Positions 5,593-5,796 of a stretch of DNA of 5,796 nucleotides are shown piece by piece. The notes beneath the pieces were generated by a model. The model saw nothing but the letters and a program-made list of their open reading frames with translations, made no database searches and was not told the origin of the DNA. The DNA is from Alphaproteobacteria bacterium (lineage in GTDB: Bacteria > Pseudomonadota > Alphaproteobacteria > Rhodobacterales > Rhodobacteraceae), in the NCBI GenBank assembly GCA_030428025.1, contig JAUIBJ010000256.1, positions 1-5,796 of the forward strand, written 5' to 3'. The stretch's first letter is position 1; each line of letters opens with the position of its first letter. The translations under genes and the position numbers were made by a program.

Positions 5593-5796
5593 TCAGGGAC
5601 GAACGATGATGCGTCCGTCGGGCTGCACGATGAGCGCGCCGGAGCGCGGCAGGGTGGGATCGCAATCAAGCCCCGGCTCCGGCGAGAAATCGTCGAGGTC
5701 GAGCGCCGGGTTGGTGATCGCGCCGCTTACGGTGGCCGGGCAGGGCGGCAGCGACGGCACGATCCGGCTGCTGACCTGTGGCACGCTCTCGGTCTG
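5593..5796 (-). CDS. C-terminal part of an unidentified protein, truncated by the window edge
   Basis: The reading frame is open from the right edge of the window to a TGA stop at 5593-5595, giving 67 visible residues. An internal GTG at 5782-5784 could act as a start, but the frame continues upstream without a stop and no ribosome binding site is visible, so I treat this as the 3' end of a longer gene. The visible part is rich in Pro, Ser and Asp, holds two cysteines (in PPCPATV and LDCDP), and ends in a short beta-hairpin-like tail, ALIVQPDGRIIVRP. I do not recognise the family. It lies 73 nt upstream of the next gene on the same strand, so it may be the preceding member of the same operon. 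The cysteines and the exported neighbours make an exported protein plausible, but the N-terminus is not in view. Confidence 0.6.
   Translation of the reverse strand, partial: QTESVPQVSSRIVPSLPPCPATVSGAITNPALDLDDFSPEPGLDCDPTLPRSGALIVQPDGRIIVRP

Noticed and set aside
1..5796. A cytoplasmic antiphage caspase/trypsin defence system
   Set aside because: No sensor, NTPase, nucleotidyl-cyclase or TIR-type gene is in view, and all three complete proteins carry export signals. An envelope or secreted role fits better, though genes outside the window could change this.

Overview
The window reads as GC-rich chromosomal DNA from a proteobacterium. Codon use and the style of the proteins suggest an alphaproteobacterium, perhaps Rhodobacterales, but this is inference and no rRNA or marker gene is present. 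All supported genes lie on the minus strand, so transcription runs from high to low coordinates. I see no tRNA, rRNA, insertion sequence, CRISPR array, integrase or att-like site.

In transcription order the layout is: (1) the C-terminal end of an unidentified protein that enters from the right edge (5593-5796). (2) A 73-nt gap with a strong GC hairpin. (3) A secreted two-domain protein of about 318 residues, not firmly identified, with an LpoB/FlgT-like look (4563-5519). (4) A 97-nt gap with a short inverted repeat. (5) A large secreted caspase-like (peptidase C14) protein of 1150 residues (1011-4463). It carries the His/Cys dyad, a canonical EF-hand calcium loop, an Ala/Glu-rich linker and three tandem modules of exactly 224-residue period, each with a conserved cysteine pair. 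(6) A secreted trypsin/V8-like serine protease of 320 residues (35-997), starting only 13 nt after the caspase stop codon with a Shine-Dalgarno that overlaps that stop. (7) A purine-rich stretch at the left edge that may be the ribosome binding site of another gene.

The three complete genes all begin with Sec-type signal peptides, so the products should act in the periplasm, at the envelope or outside the cell. The tight caspase-protease coupling suggests a two-protease extracytoplasmic module. The EF-hand loop suggests calcium control of the caspase, and the triplicated ConA/DUF1349-like modules suggest recognition of a glycan or other surface ligand. None of this is proven by the sequence. 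Unlike caspase and trypsin effectors of cytoplasmic antiphage systems, this pair appears to be exported, which is the most interesting point of the window.
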